DNA of 64,000 nucleotides from Nematostella vectensis (taxonomy: Eukaryota; Cnidaria; Anthozoa; Actiniaria; Edwardsiidae), in NCBI RefSeq assembly GCF_932526225.1, contig NC_064043.1, positions 8,981,501 through 9,045,500 of the forward strand. The letters are read 5' to 3'. Position 1 is the first letter of the stretch. Every line of letters begins with the position of its first letter. The notes under the pieces were generated by a model that saw only the letters and a program-made list of their open reading frames with translations, searched no databases and was not told the DNA's origin. The translations under genes and the position numbers were made by a program. Positions 1-11,165 of this stretch are shown here, in pieces.

Positions 1-68
1 CACTGTTTGGACCTGGACACCTGACAAACAATGGCCAGGGTAAGGGTCATGTCATAAGATTAAAGGGT

Positions 69-460
69 GCATACCTGCCAACCCCTAGACTTAAAAAAAA
101 TGGGAGGTTTCTTTAGGGGGAGGGAACTGTACAATCTCAGTTGATATCTATTTGATAAAACATGATAAATGGGTACCCTGTGGTATTTCGGTAGTCCTGT
201 GTTCTATAAGAAATGCCTACAGAAGGCTCATTGATTTTTTAGATCGTAAAAACTGAAAACGTCATAACTTGGATACAAACTACAGTATAAGAATTGCCAA
301 ACTTTGTGGCTAAAATCCAACTTTTACTTCAAAAACAACTCGACTGATTATTATTTTTTTCATAAACCGGGAGATTTAAGGTAAAACCAGGAGACCGGGA
401 AATTTGATAAAAAAAACGGGAGTCTCCCGGAAAAAAACCGGGAGAGTTGAGAGGATTCAA
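69..460. mobile_element. Possible short inverted-repeat element
   Basis: The left edge near 69 reads ATACCTGCCAACCCC. The right edge near 420-460 contains repeated CCGGGAGA blocks and, on the other strand, CTCTCAACTCTCCCGG, which resembles the left edge only loosely. It could be a decayed MITE. No target-site duplication was found, so this is weak. Confidence 0.25.
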
Positions 461-724
461 CTAAAACATGAACAGGCAGAGATATATTTATAGTCAGTTG
501 GGATTTGTAGTAACACACCCACCCAGAATCAAAAACCCTAGTCTTATTTGAGAATAAAACATTGTTAATCAAATTTATGGGGGTGTTTGGTTGTTTTCTT
601 CAATTGACTGCACACCATAACCAAACAAGTTTAGGTGGGTGAAAAATGAATAAAAGTTATTGCTTTATTTCTTTTATAATTTTGGCAATGATTTTTCCTT
701 AAAAAATGGCGTGTCAATTAACAC

Positions 725-1447
725 ATTGACCCCTCAACCGGCCTGTACCGGCTTTGGGAAGTACCCAAAACCCCAAAAATTCATAAATTCAAAATAAACA
801 CAACAAGATGAAGATACTCAGGCATCAGTCTAAGGGATAAATGGTCTTGCAGATATGCATCCAACCAAGGTGTTGGCATCTACTCTTAAGCCAAATAATA
901 GCACAGGTTCTTTGACAAATCTCAAATCGAACAAGGACAGAAAAGCAGAATCACCCCTCTCAATAAAACGCTTAAAATACCACACAAGGGAGAGAGATCA
1001 GCAAATACAGCTCAAGACACAAATAGATACCTTTATTCTGATCCTCCAGGTACATTTCCTTCGCCTCAAAACACAATGTCCATTCCTTGAAGGATTGTAC
1101 AACCACGAAAATATCTTTACTTATTGCAAAGCATTCTGGGAGATACAGGGGAAAATTCACGAGGGGAGGGCCAGTCAACACTCCTCTCCCCAAAGTCAGA
1201 TGGTTTTTTAGAAGTCTTTTCACCCCGGAGCCAAACAAATCAATTCCAGGTCATACAGACCCAGAATAGCAGTGTAAACAATTTTGGAATCAATTTGGTT
1301 TCAGAAAAGACAGCATTTAGGAGAGCTGCGGTGATTCATTAGAAAATTATTTTCTCATCCAGGCAAAGCCAAACAAGAAAAAATCATCATGAATCCACCT
1401 TTGCTTGCAAATATCCATAAGCAAAGCACTCAATTATGCCCCAAAAG
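725..1447 (-). repeat. Dispersed repeat, longer copy
   Basis: This segment is the reverse complement of 61860-62437 with scattered substitutions. Shared blocks run from GCATAATTGAG at one end, through a sequence around GGTCTGTATGACCT, to TTGACCCCTCAACCGGCCTG at the other. This copy is about 140 bp longer; the extra part lies around 1140-1230, so the copy in LEMD3 intron 9 probably has a deletion. No coding capacity is evident. It is a non-autonomous element of unknown class. Confidence 0.8.
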
Positions 1448-1932
1448 ACTTCATGATGTCCTGAGACACTCTCCTAATATGCTCATAGCTGTATTTTTGA
1501 TGAAAAATACAAGCAACCATCAACTTGTGCTGGCTTCAGCACAACGACAAGGGATTAAAAGTGGGGACCGCAAAGCAATGTTGGAAAGCTTGGATACCGC
1601 TGACTAGGTGCAGCTGTGTTTGACTTTGACGGGCTGTATAAAACTCAGAATAGGGGGGGGGAGGTATCTGTTTTCAGTCTGTTTTTTGTAAATTCAGCTT
1701 CAAAAAAGCCAGGAGTCAATGGGTTAACCTCTGAAAATCTCAAGGCTTGAGAATTTTTGGGGGGAGGGGTGGGGTATATTATTTTGGGGGGAGGGGTGGG
1801 TATACCTTCCCAGGCGTTTGCTGAATAGAAAGTTCTCGCGCACAAATCCAGTTATAGATCTCACAAGGGTGTTAGATAAACTGCACTGTGTAAGGAAATT
1901 ATTATTTAATTATTTTAATAGGAAATAATTTT

Positions 1933-3366
1933 TCAGAAGGGACAAAAATCGCTTAAAAGCGGGAGATTTGGTGCTCCACGCCGGAGAGCAGAAGATGAGT
2001 TGACAGGTATGTAATCATATAATATCTTTTTTTTACCTTGTGGTATTCCTGTATAGTCACTTTGGTAGGTTGACTTCAGGTGATCAAAGCAAACTTCTTC
2101 CATGTTCTCAGTATTATATTCACAAGGATCAAGGGCAGGCGGTCCCCTTCCAGGGAACTTCCATACCATAAACGCCTGATAAAAAAACGTGCATTTTACA
2201 TTTTTTTTAAGACTTTTGACTGTTAATCAATGTAGATTAAATATAAAGTAAAGCGACAAAAGAATAGATAAGGGAAAAAAAAAAGAAAAATAACGCTGCG
2301 AGCAGGGTTCGAACCTGCGCGGGAAGATCCCATTGGATTTCAAGTCCAACGCCTTAACCACTCGGCCATCGCAGCTTGATGAAAAATTGTGGGTGTTATT
2401 TTTATATATAAACTTTGATCTACATATTTGTAACCCATTACAGCCTCTCTAAGCAACAGTCTTGAGTTTATACCCATAGAAGGATATCTAAATAAATAAG
2501 GCAACCTGAATATATCATAAGTGAGAAAATAATTAATTTTTACCTCAGAAGGATGAGGATTGTTTCGCCGATTTCCCGATGACGTTCCGACTCGAGTCAT
2601 TTCATTGGGCTTGACAGATTTTTCACAATACTCTGTTTGGTAAGTCGTTTCTCCAGCATCATCCCTGCTAGGGAAAATCTTGGCTGTGCTAGGCCTAGAA
2701 AATAGAAAAATACCTCAGTTTCTTGCTGAGCTAATTAATATTCAATCCAGTTGCTAGGCAAACTTTGCACCATCTTATCACCGGATATAGGACTCTGTTA
2801 CCTCGCGTTTGCGGCCGGCGCACCGTTATCTCCTCCGAATTCTCTCTGATGAGTGGTCATATAGAATAAATCGGGGTTTTTCGTGAAGCTTTCCATGTTT
2901 CTTCTCCGCGAAGATGGGCGCGAGCTTGGTGGTCTAGGCGATGGGGTTTTTGAGCGGCGAGCTGGCAAGAAAAGACCAACACTTGCAATGGTTACATGGC
3001 TAATTACTAGAATCGTCGATAATTAGAGCTTCTAATTGGTACATACCAGGTGAGTACCAATTACCAGGATCCGAAGACAGCCCGAGACTTTTCATAAGTT
3101 CCTTACAACGATCCTTATCCGATAAAAGTTCGGTTGCCGGGTAGTACTTGGCGACATTATAGGCTAGCCCCGGGCAAACAGCGAAATTGTTTAGCTGAAA
3201 AAAAGTGGAAGTAACTTTTGAATCGTACAAATAAATATATCAATTACTGTAGGAAGGGTTTAGTTGATTCTTCATAACATACTTCGGTAGTCTTATCGTC
3301 TGTCCAAGCTCTTTTAGGGCTCAAAAAATGACCCAAAACTTGACGTGGATTCATTGTTGAAGTCAT
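1933..3366 (-). CDS. Unnamed six-exon protein, possibly ciliary
   Basis: Exons on the minus strand are 3283-3366, 3047-3194, 2802-2961, 2544-2694, 2037-2175 and 1933-1973. Each has GT-AG borders and the phases agree throughout, giving 240 residues. Start chosen: ATG at 3366 (MTSTMNPRQVL); an in-frame ATG at 3426 is an alternative. There is no signal peptide or membrane segment. The protein is small, basic and Tyr/Pro-rich, with short aromatic motifs such as TTYQTEY, AFMVWKFPG and STYQSDYTG. Motifs of this kind are common in axonemal microtubule inner proteins and testis-expressed proteins, but I cannot name the family. A tRNA gene lies inside intron 4. The last 41-bp exon is the least certain because its acceptor has a weak pyrimidine tract. 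Confidence 0.65.
2294..2375 (-). tRNA. tRNA-Ser (anticodon UGA)
   Basis: The 82-nt minus-strand sequence begins GCTGCGATGGCCGAGTGG and folds into a class II tRNA. The acceptor stem GCTGCGA pairs with TCGCAGC and the discriminator base is G. The anticodon loop CTTGAAA gives UGA. There is a long variable arm and the B box GGTTCGAACCC. A T-rich tract follows the 3' end and fits pol III termination. The gene lies in intron 4 of the surrounding minus-strand gene, in the same orientation. Confidence 0.96.
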
Positions 3367-4748
3367 AATTGGTGTCTTCGAGAATTCAACCGAGAAGCCA
3401 ACACAGTGCTCTGTGCGCGTGCACAATGCAAGGGTCTAATTGGTCAGAGTCACGCAATAGTGAATATTAAATAAACTAAACAAAAAACCATCGCCGGCCT
3501 CAATCTCGTAGATATTAAAACAATTCAAAATTACTGTATTTACTATAATATGTAAAGAAAATTAAATAAGGTAATAAAGTATTTTAAAAAACATTTTCTT
3601 ACATAGTATCCAAATTAAATCGGGATTAAATGAACTATTACAGCTATAACCTCAACAAAATCACACAATCCACTTTTTTGTCACCTTCGCTTTTCTTTGC
3701 TTGGAATTGGAGGAAAATCTGATCTGCGTTTTCACTGGTGGTATAGACAGCGCCATTTGAAAGCTTTTTTAGGAGATATTACAGCTCCGATTTTGCTTGG
3801 TTAGAATGTGCGGACGACTTTCTTCGTGTCTTGATATTGTTTCCAACGTTGTGGGTGAGGTTTCTATTGGTTACGCTGAAGCATTTATCTGCACTAACTC
3901 ACAACAGGATGGAGAAAACACCTTGATGGATTGGCTTATAAATTCTGCACACGGTCTAGAATAGATGATGTGAATGACGTTTGCATAATATCATCTCAGT
4001 TTGACTCCAAAAAAAGAAAAAAACATATAAGTTACAAAAATAGAATCTTTATTATTTACAAAACAGTATATATCTTGCCTTTATTTTTTAGGAGTGATAG
4101 AATAGATAATCAAAAATGTGAAAAAAATTACTGATACAATTGTATTTATTTAGGAAATAATGAAAATGATGAGATCTGAAGCCAAAATACCCCCTAAGAG
4201 ATAGTTGGTAAGAATTTAGCCTAAAAGATAGGTAGAGTACCTCTGTCTACTTTTCTGGAGTCCCCCCCCCCCCCCCCGGTTTTTCACATTAATAAAAATA
4301 GCAAATAATAATATGCACACTGTATAAGTACAAGCTGTTACAATCCTATGAGTTCTAGTCTTTTTTACATCTCATCTGCGGATCTACAATGAATTTACTT
4401 CTATCTTACCAAAAACTTAATAACCAAATAGCATTCTTGCCCTACAATAAATGGTTACAGTAAAAAATTAGTTTAGATTAGCATTATACTTCTAAACTGT
4501 TAAAATTTAACCATCTTATCTGCAGATCTACAAAAATATTCAAGTACACAAACCCTACATGCTGGCCCCAAGAGCTTGAAAACAACTGAAAACTGAGAAA
4601 TTGTGATTCAAATACAAATACTGTATTATAATAAGTGATAAATACAACCAAATAAAGGAACGTTTTTATTGTTGTGTGTGGATCAGTGTCTAGGTTGAAA
4701 GAAATTAACTAGAAGGGTAAGACTGTTTGTAGACAGTGTGTGGAGTGT
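3367..4748. other. Intergenic spacer
   Basis: No supported gene. It contains the 5' flank of the unnamed minus-strand gene and the 3' flank of paralogue A. A 17-base C run sits near 4262-4278. A minus-strand AATAAA (plus-strand 4665-4670) about 80 bases after the paralogue A stop is a likely polyadenylation signal. Confidence 0.6.
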
Positions 4749-7700
4749 TTAGGAGTATTGAGGATGGGTGCTAGATTTTGTTAGACTGCTTCTTTCTCCT
4801 GATGATTGTGGTGGAGTGGTAGATGCCTGTGGCATTTCCTGATACTCCCAAACTCTAAAATATTGAGCAATATTGCAGTTATAGATGCCATAACATAGCA
4901 AACCAAGTAGATAGACCATGGGGACCCATGAAAGAATTATTACCAGCCATCTAAAGCCATTTTTGGTGAGAGCAGAAGCATCCATTGTTTGAGCTGAGCA
5001 GAGGATAGTAATGAAACAGAGAATCGTTAAAAAAAGAGAATCAACAGTGTTGAGCCATTCATAGTTTGTTGGACTACTGACTGTTTGTGATCTGTAAGGC
5101 TTGAAGTAAACAAACACCAGTAGAAAAACAAGAGTGAAAAACTCTAAAAGAGATCTTTTAAAAGGTCCTTCATCAGCAAAGACATCAACCAATATCAGAG
5201 CTATACGGCAGACAAAGAAGTAAGCAGCAAAGAACACCAAATTTTGATGATAACAATCTTGGAATATGTCAACAAATGGATCAAGAAAAGAAAGGAACTT
5301 ACTACGGAACACTAGAACCACAGGGAACACAAAGACAAAAGTTAGGATTAACAAAATGGCTAATGTAAAAAGAACTATTATGTATGCAGGACAGTTCTTG
5401 GTGAGCTCAATCTTTCCATCCATGTAGAACACCCACCCTGAGGGGATTTGCTTGACATAGATGATATGAAAAGATATTGTGGTGATACTGGTATAGCAAA
5501 GAACAATTAACGTGCAAAATGCTCGGAACACGTTTCTGTTTACATAACAGTTCCTGCAAAGTCTATGCTTAGAAACAGCCATAATAATTAGAAGAATAAA
5601 AAGAACATAGCCAGGGATAAGATAGTTAAGGCCAAGCTTCTTCATATTATTGAAACACTTGAAAAGGCATGTTCCTATTCCTGGAATTTGAAGATTAGCA
5701 AGTTTTATAATTACTGTTATGACAGGACCTAGTTTTCCTCCCTTGTTAAGCAAAATATCAAGAACTTGGTAGAAAAATAGCCATGAATTTAGATAAGAGG
5801 TGAATAAATTGATGTTGACTTTTAAAACAATGAGAACAAGGGTAGGTATAACAATGATGAAGAGAAGAATTTGCCACCACAGAAGATTACAGTCTGACTC
5901 TGGGGCACATTTTTCATCTCCTATTATTATGCTATAATTCTTCTTGCATTCCCCACAAAGGAGGATACCAGGATCTCGATTGTCTCCACACATGGTACTT
6001 CTGTCATAAGTATAATAATCACTTGAAATGCTATACTGATTGTGGTTATTGCAGTAGCCTGGAGGGCATGGAAGTGTAATAAAGGTATCATTAACATCAC
6101 CACCCCAATATCCAGTCTTTAAATAAAGTGTCTTCCCATCTCCATTGCATAAATAGATTCCTTCTGTCCACTTGCTAGGACCATCACTGTTAGCACAAAC
6201 ACATGTACTACTATTTTTAGCCTTTTGTTTAAAACCAGGGTTACATTTTTTAAGCTGAGTCTTGACACTTTGAATGATATCTCCTGCTAGACTGCTGATG
6301 TGGATTTGGAATTCTGACAGTTCAATGCCTTTCAACTTTAGATTACGTAGTTTACTTTCTTGAGTGTTAACATCCACATCCACTACGAAGAGCTTGGAGG
6401 GTAGATCAAGAGAAACTTGTGAATCTGTAGAGATATCAATCTGTATGGTTCCATAAACCTTGTTCCCCTTTTCATCCAGTAAGATGACAGTTGCATCAAA
6501 CACTTCACTTGGTGCAACACTCCACTCTTGCCGATTAATATCTATGTAAACCGGGTCAGTTGAGATTTCTTCTGCAGTCTGTCCTGTGAAGGACACGACG
6601 CCTTTCCATTCAAAGGCAGTATTACTCATGCGAGACTCATTTGCTCTGAAGCATGCCTGAAGAGAGGTTGCATAGATGGCATCCCCCCCTAAGTACAATT
6701 GGGCATTATTGTTTAAAAACTCTAGCCTTGTCTTCCATTCTTCAACATGGTTAATAGAAACTTCTTGCTTTGCATCATTCTCATAGCCAAGAAAACAGTT
6801 ATGCCGTCTCAGTTGACGAGTTTTAAATGCTACAATACCTGGTCCTGGAGCTTGTACATATAAGGCCCCACCCTTTTTTTTAGCAGTATTGTTTTCAAAC
6901 TGGAGATAAGATTCGTGAGTGGTGATGATCCTAGATTGTCCATACAATGCAATAGCACCACCATTAATACCTCTGTTATTTGAAAAATTAGTTCTGCCAT
7001 ATACTTTTAGTGCAGCATTGTCAAGGAGGATAGCTGTGTTTGAATTGTCAGTGAAAGAATTATCTCCCTTTAAAATGACTGGAGTGTTAGTTGTATATAG
7101 TGCTCCTTGCCCAATGACGACTTTGTCCTCAGTCTTAATAATAGAATTGTCTGTAAACACTGTGTCCTCAATTTGAAGTAAGTAGGGTACTTGAGGACCA
7201 ATACCAAACTCATTGTAGTTGTTTAGTGATACACCCAACGCTGAACCAAGTGTAGCCTTGTTGCCACGGAAACTACATTCCTTCAAACGAATCACTCGAT
7301 GGTCATCTTCACTAATTGGTGTGTATGCAGGTCCATAATGGGAAAATGCACCACCAAATACTGCACTGTTATTAACAAATTCCAAATTTTTGTAACTGAT
7401 GTTATTGCTCTGGAGAACTTTTCTTTGATCAATCTCACTTCCACTGCGCACACCCCCACCACCCAGTGCAGCCTCATTGCTCTCCATCTTACTATTTGCC
7501 AAATATACTTGATTTCCCTCAGAAGAATCAAGGAATAACAAAAACAGTCCAGCACCCCATAACGCTGAATTACGAATAAAATCACAATTGTCAATCATAA
7601 TCATGTTATTAGATGCTATGCCATGAAATAAAATTGACATGCCCCCACCACGCTGAAAGGGCACTGCGAGATCACAATAACTGTCACTATAGTTCGCTCG

Positions 7701-8474
7701 ATGATTGTTTTTAAAAGTGCAATTTGTGATATGGTACGTACTCTTGGTGGTGTAGTTCAGTTGTTGTTCTTTTGTGGCATTGAATGGAGGCAATGCTCCG
7801 TACTGGGTAAAAAGAACACTCAATCCACCACCTGCACTAAGCTGCTCTTTAGTGTTGGAAGGATACAAAGGGGTGTTGTTTTCAAAGGTTGATGCTGATA
7901 TATTGACATTTCCGCCTACGTCATAAAGCACGAGACCTTTCCCGGGGCTTCCAAACACGGTGCAATTTTCCATAAAAAAATCCTTGCAATTAGCGAGAAA
8001 CACACCAGCATAGAATTCCACAGACCTGTTAAAGTTATCAGCCGGAGCAGAATGCTGTATACGACCACAGCTAGAGAACTCTAGCATCTTCATGGAAATG
8101 CCTTCACAAAAGTGAAAGGACAAGCCCACTTCGCTTCCGCATTCAATCTTAATCGGAGATGTATCGGTTTTTCCAATCAACTCGATTTGAATAAGATTTA
8201 CTATCGTGTGGTTGTTCTTGAGTAGGTACGAGCTATTCTTGTCGGGTTGTTCTATCAGGATTCGGGTAGAATTCTTGTGTAGATTGTCGAGGGCGAAGTC
8301 TATCGTTTTGCACGGCCATGAGCTATTGTCTTTGAGACAAGAAGAGTTGTCGTGGCCGTGTTTGTTATTCACGGTGATCTCGTGTAGCCATTGAGCGTTT
8401 GAGAGTGAAGCCGAGCTCCAAAATAACGCGATGATCAGCCAAGCTAACCCAAAAGAAACTTTAAAATCTCCCAT
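4749..8474 (-). CDS. Beta-helix (Pmp-like) / multi-TM protein, paralogue A
   Basis: Intronless. The frame is open upstream to 8675, but the ATG at 8474 is preferred because it begins a clear signal peptide (MGDFKVSFGLAWLIIALFWS), giving about 1241 residues. The ectodomain (about 30-750) is many-fold repetitive: F..N(N/S)(T/S) followed by GGA/GGG blocks such as FENNTAKKKGGALYV, which are the two short motifs of chlamydial polymorphic outer-membrane-protein repeats and imply a right-handed parallel beta-helix. There are many N-glycosylation sequons. A Cys-rich neck follows (CNPGF, LPCPPGYC, LLCGECKKNYS), then about eight hydrophobic segments and a short Thr/Ser-rich tail. Expected topology is a secreted N-terminus with a cytosolic tail. 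Paralogue B at 48352-53114 has the same architecture. Function is unknown; a receptor or adhesion role is inference. The lack of introns could reflect retrocopying. Confidence 0.93.
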   Translation of the reverse strand: MGDFKVSFGLAWLIIALFWSSASLSNAQWLHEITVNNKHGHDNSSCLKDNSSWPCKTIDFALDNLHKNSTRILIEQPDKNSSYLLKNNHTIVNLIQIELIGKTDTSPIKIECGSEVGLSFHFCEGISMKMLEFSSCGRIQHSAPADNFNRSVEFYAGVFLANCKDFFMENCTVFGSPGKGLVLYDVGGNVNISASTFENNTPLYPSNTKEQLSAGGGLSVLFTQYGALPPFNATKEQQLNYTTKSTYHITNCTFKNNHRANYSDSYCDLAVPFQRGGGMSILFHGIASNNMIMIDNCDFIRNSALWGAGLFLLFLDSSEGNQVYLANSKMESNEAALGGGGVRSGSEIDQRKVLQSNNISYKNLEFVNNSAVFGGAFSHYGPAYTPISEDDHRVIRLKECSFRGNKATLGSALGVSLNNYNEFGIGPQVPYLLQIEDTVFTDNSIIKTEDKVVIGQGALYTTNTPVILKGDNSFTDNSNTAILLDNAALKVYGRTNFSNNRGINGGAIALYGQSRIITTHESYLQFENNTAKKKGGALYVQAPGPGIVAFKTRQLRRHNCFLGYENDAKQEVSINHVEEWKTRLEFLNNNAQLYLGGDAIYATSLQACFRANESRMSNTAFEWKGVVSFTGQTAEEISTDPVYIDINRQEWSVAPSEVFDATVILLDEKGNKVYGTIQIDISTDSQVSLDLPSKLFVVDVDVNTQESKLRNLKLKGIELSEFQIHISSLAGDIIQSVKTQLKKCNPGFKQKAKNSSTCVCANSDGPSKWTEGIYLCNGDGKTLYLKTGYWGGDVNDTFITLPCPPGYCNNHNQYSISSDYYTYDRSTMCGDNRDPGILLCGECKKNYSIIIGDEKCAPESDCNLLWWQILLFIIVIPTLVLIVLKVNINLFTSYLNSWLFFYQVLDILLNKGGKLGPVITVIIKLANLQIPGIGTCLFKCFNNMKKLGLNYLIPGYVLFILLIIMAVSKHRLCRNCYVNRNVFRAFCTLIVLCYTSITTISFHIIYVKQIPSGWVFYMDGKIELTKNCPAYIIVLFTLAILLILTFVFVFPVVLVFRSKFLSFLDPFVDIFQDCYHQNLVFFAAYFFVCRIALILVDVFADEGPFKRSLLEFFTLVFLLVFVYFKPYRSQTVSSPTNYEWLNTVDSLFLTILCFITILCSAQTMDASALTKNGFRWLVIILSWVPMVYLLGLLCYGIYNCNIAQYFRVWEYQEMPQASTTPPQSSGERSSLTKSSTHPQYS

Positions 8475-9095
8475 TTGCAGAAACTGTACAATCATGCCAG
8501 TACAACTTAGCTTGCATAGCGATGAAAAGCGAGGCCGCGTAGCTTTGGCTGCGTATAGGATGCTAAGCAGCTTAGCAGCCACTCTCTCTTGTGTCACGCA
8601 CGCCTTCCCCCAAAGCCAGACGGTAAAAAAATTGATAATCAAAAGGGAATTGATAAAATTGATAACGATAAACATTTAATAAATTATTATTAGCCATTAT
8701 CAGCAAATGATAGCTACTGATATTCAAACAACTCTTTCAATTGATTCGGAGTGCAAGACCAGCATCCTCCTGTGTGATTGACAACATTTCTTTCATAGGT
8801 AGAATGACACGCACGTGATTAGCCAATCAGAAAAAAGTAACGTAATAGTAGCCATGTACTTCCAAAATAGCCTCACATTTTTTTTTGTCTGTAATCAATA
8901 GGAAAAGATTCTCCCTCTTTTAAATGAAATAACAATGCTGTGTGAGTTTTTGTCGGACATGACGTATGATTGGCGATTGGCTTCTGTGGAATGCTGATGA
9001 CAGATCAGTGATATAAATTAACACGAGCATGCAGTAAAAGTAGTAGCTTTATTTCAGAATGGTTTTGAAAAACCCGTGGAAATATTATTTAGTTT
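8475..9095. other. 5' flank of paralogue A
   Basis: No coding sequence recognised apart from the unlikely N-terminal extension of paralogue A up to 8675. It presumably contains the paralogue A promoter, but no diagnostic element was recognised. Confidence 0.5.
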
Positions 9096-9265
9096 CAGAG
9101 CCGTAGCACCCGTAAGATTGGGGGGGGACAATAAAAACATTTACAAAATATTAGGGGGGGGGGGGGGCACAGCCGCTCCTACTGGTCATTCCCTTATAAT
9201 TTTTGAAAACCAAAATGGGAGAGGGGGGGGGGCATGCCCCAACCCCACACCCTGCTAGGTCCCTG
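9096..9265. mobile_element. Short CAG...CTG MITE with 5-bp TSD
   Basis: A 170-bp element starts CAGAGCCGTAGCA and ends TGCTAGGTCCCTG, which are imperfect inverted repeats. It is flanked by AGTTT at 9091-9095 and 9266-9270. The interior is rich in long G runs. It has the same terminal style as the elements at 10786, 11592 and 57694 and no coding capacity. Confidence 0.7.
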
Positions 9266-9270
9266 AGTTT

Positions 9271-10203
9271 ATTTAGTACTAATAGTCCATGCGCCGAGAA
9301 GGGTTATCGGTATCATTGATGGCAGGAGAAAATAAGTACTCATACTCATGTTCTCCTGTTTGTGGTGAATAAGGCTCATACTCATTTTTGGAAAGCTTAT
9401 GTCATATTGTCTTAGAAAACGCCTGATAGCAGTTAGTTGGTGGCCTGGTGGCAGCTTTGTATAGTAAGGGAGTATATGTAAACGGCCGCCATTTTGAACC
9501 GGAAGTACCCTTTTATCTCCACGCACAGGCTGAACAGACTGCCAAACTTTACTTTTATAAGTGAAAAGCTGTTTGATATGATATGTACTGCCGTCATGAG
9601 TTGATTTCTAGATAGTTGGGTAGTGTCTGGTAGTAATTCTGTTCCAACATTATGGTATATAAGGAGAGCCACCATAACAGGCCGGAAGTAAGATGTTATA
9701 CTTACTTCAAACGTTGCATATTGAATATTTGTTTTGCCTGCTCTTCATGATATACACTATGCTTCTATTAGTTTATTAAAAAGCATTTCCAAACCACGCT
9801 TAACACTTCACTACCCTGGGTACCAGAGCCTCAAGACTTCTCTCGTCCAGTGACGCTCCGTGACGAGCGAATATTTTGGCTGAGCGTCACTGGGCGAGAG
9901 AAGTTTGGAGGCCCAAACTTCATCTGAGTAACAAAACATGCATTGGGCCTTTGTTCTTACAGGGAAATATTGAACTCACTAAGTATCAGCCGGAATTTAA
10001 TTAAAATCTTAAATAAGTAGCTTTAAATTTCAATCGGGAATAGATAGAATAGAACATTGAAACACTTTGCAATCTAGTCTGTTTTATTTTATAAATATGC
10101 AGACCATGAAATATTTTTTGTTAATCTATAACTAGCTGAAACATCGCGCTGTGCTGTGTTTATCCTGAGTATCAAGGCCCTCAAGGGGGGGGGGGGGTAG
10201 TTA
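9271..10203. other. Intergenic, no gene seen
   Basis: No gene is supported. The only structure is a 24-bp-arm inverted repeat at about 9836-9903 and a 13-base G run near 10185-10197. Confidence 0.5.
9836..9903. repeat. Inverted repeat (hairpin)
   Basis: The left arm ACTTCTCTCGTCCAGTGACG and the right arm CGTCACTGGGCGAGAGAAGT are near-perfect reverse complements around a loop of about 25 bases. It is probably the remains of a MITE. Confidence 0.7.
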
Positions 10204-11165
10204 TACGGACTTATTGGCGTCCCAATCATCTGCATCTTCGTCAGACCAGTCGTCTTCGTCACAAGATGCCTGATTGTCACAGTCGATAAGCTTACACATG
10301 TCGCTGCACTTTATGCCATTCGACAAGCAGTGACAACTGGGCAGGACACTTCCTGGAACAGTTGCATGCGAGAAGTTCCAGGATCGCTTCTGGCGCAGGC
10401 CTGCCAACCATCCAGTCGACTGCAAGCTTCTATTGCCATCTTGGTGCAGCGTTTCCAGATGGCGGCCTGGTAGTTTGCTCGCTCGATGTGTGCTTGCAAA
10501 GGGAATATTTACATGGTGGAAGCTGATGGCTCTCTATCTCGCCTCGTCTCTCACAGAACATCTGATACCGGGAGAGCATTGATGTCTCTTTTTGTGGTCT
10601 TTGAAGAAAAGAGGGAGCAAGTGAAAGCCTCAAGCCTACTTACTAACCCTTCTGCTACTTTCCATCGTTCCCCCAGCTCACAAAATACGTCTTGGAACCT
10701 TGGGTCCTTGTATCTTACCTCTCCCCGTAAATGCGATCACGGTGTCGCTACCTGTTATTGCGTGTAGCCCTATGAGGGCTTGGCACAGCGACGTAGCTAG
10801 GATTTTTTAACTGTATTTTTCGCTGCCAAAAGGGGGGGCGGGGGGCGGGCCACAAGGCCACCCGCTGGCTACGTGCCTGTGACACCGTGTCCAGCAGATG
10901 CAACCACCTTGTTGACATCTACCACTTTGGTGCGATTGCGTGTCCCCATCTTTATCAACAATCGTCTGTTAACATGTTGCGTAACAGCTAGTGCCATTAC
11001 CAGGTGAACAGATAAGTACAGATGGGTAGCCCTCTTGGGTAGGATGGGATGCATGCAGCAAAAGACGTCCATCTGCCTCCTCCTACTCCACACTTCAGTG
11101 ATGGGACTTGCTCAAAAACTCTGTAATACACTGTAATGTCTTTGTTCTCTTTTGTTTTGGCTTGA
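10204..11165 (-). pseudogene. Broken mobile-element ORF with Cys-rich C-terminus
   Basis: Read on the minus strand with frame changes, it gives in order LLIKMGTRNRTKVVDVNKVV, then QALIGLHAITGSDTVIAF, FCELGERWKVAEGLVSRLEA, MFCERRGEIESHQLPPC, ANYQAAIWKR and SCHCLSNGIKCSDMCKL, ending in an Asp/Glu-rich tail. From memory this order matches a large ORF found in many copies in aquatic invertebrate genomes, probably transposon-encoded, whose C-terminus is a CXC-like Cys cluster. At least two frameshifts and stops are present. A 94-bp MITE at 10786-10879 splits it just before QALIGLHA. Not functional. Confidence 0.7.
10786..10879. mobile_element. 94-bp MITE inside a pseudogene
   Basis: It starts CAGCGACGTAGCTAGG and ends GCTGGCTACGTGCCTG. 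Flanks TGGCA (left) and TGACA (right) look like a 5-bp target duplication with one change. It is closely related to the 122-bp element at 57694-57815; both share ATTTTTTAAC, ACTGTATTTTT and GGGGGGGCGG blocks. Protein similarity to the same family resumes on both sides. Confidence 0.8.

Larger units (their letters stand above)
1..1932. other. Intergenic, repeat-rich, no gene seen
   Basis: No open frame here has splice signals or recognisable protein similarity. It holds a probable short inverted-repeat element (about 69-460), a dispersed repeat (725-1447) that recurs in LEMD3 intron 9, and G-rich low-complexity sequence at 1650-1800. Confidence 0.6.

Noticed and set aside
3806-3952. Frame starting MCGRLSSCLD, recalling the MCGR start of HMCES/SRAP proteins
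   Set aside because: Only the first four residues fit. It stops after 49 codons and no downstream plus-strand exon continues the SRAP domain.
8475-8675. 67-residue N-terminal extension of paralogue A
   Set aside because: The internal Met at 8474 begins a standard signal peptide, as in paralogue B; the extension would bury it.
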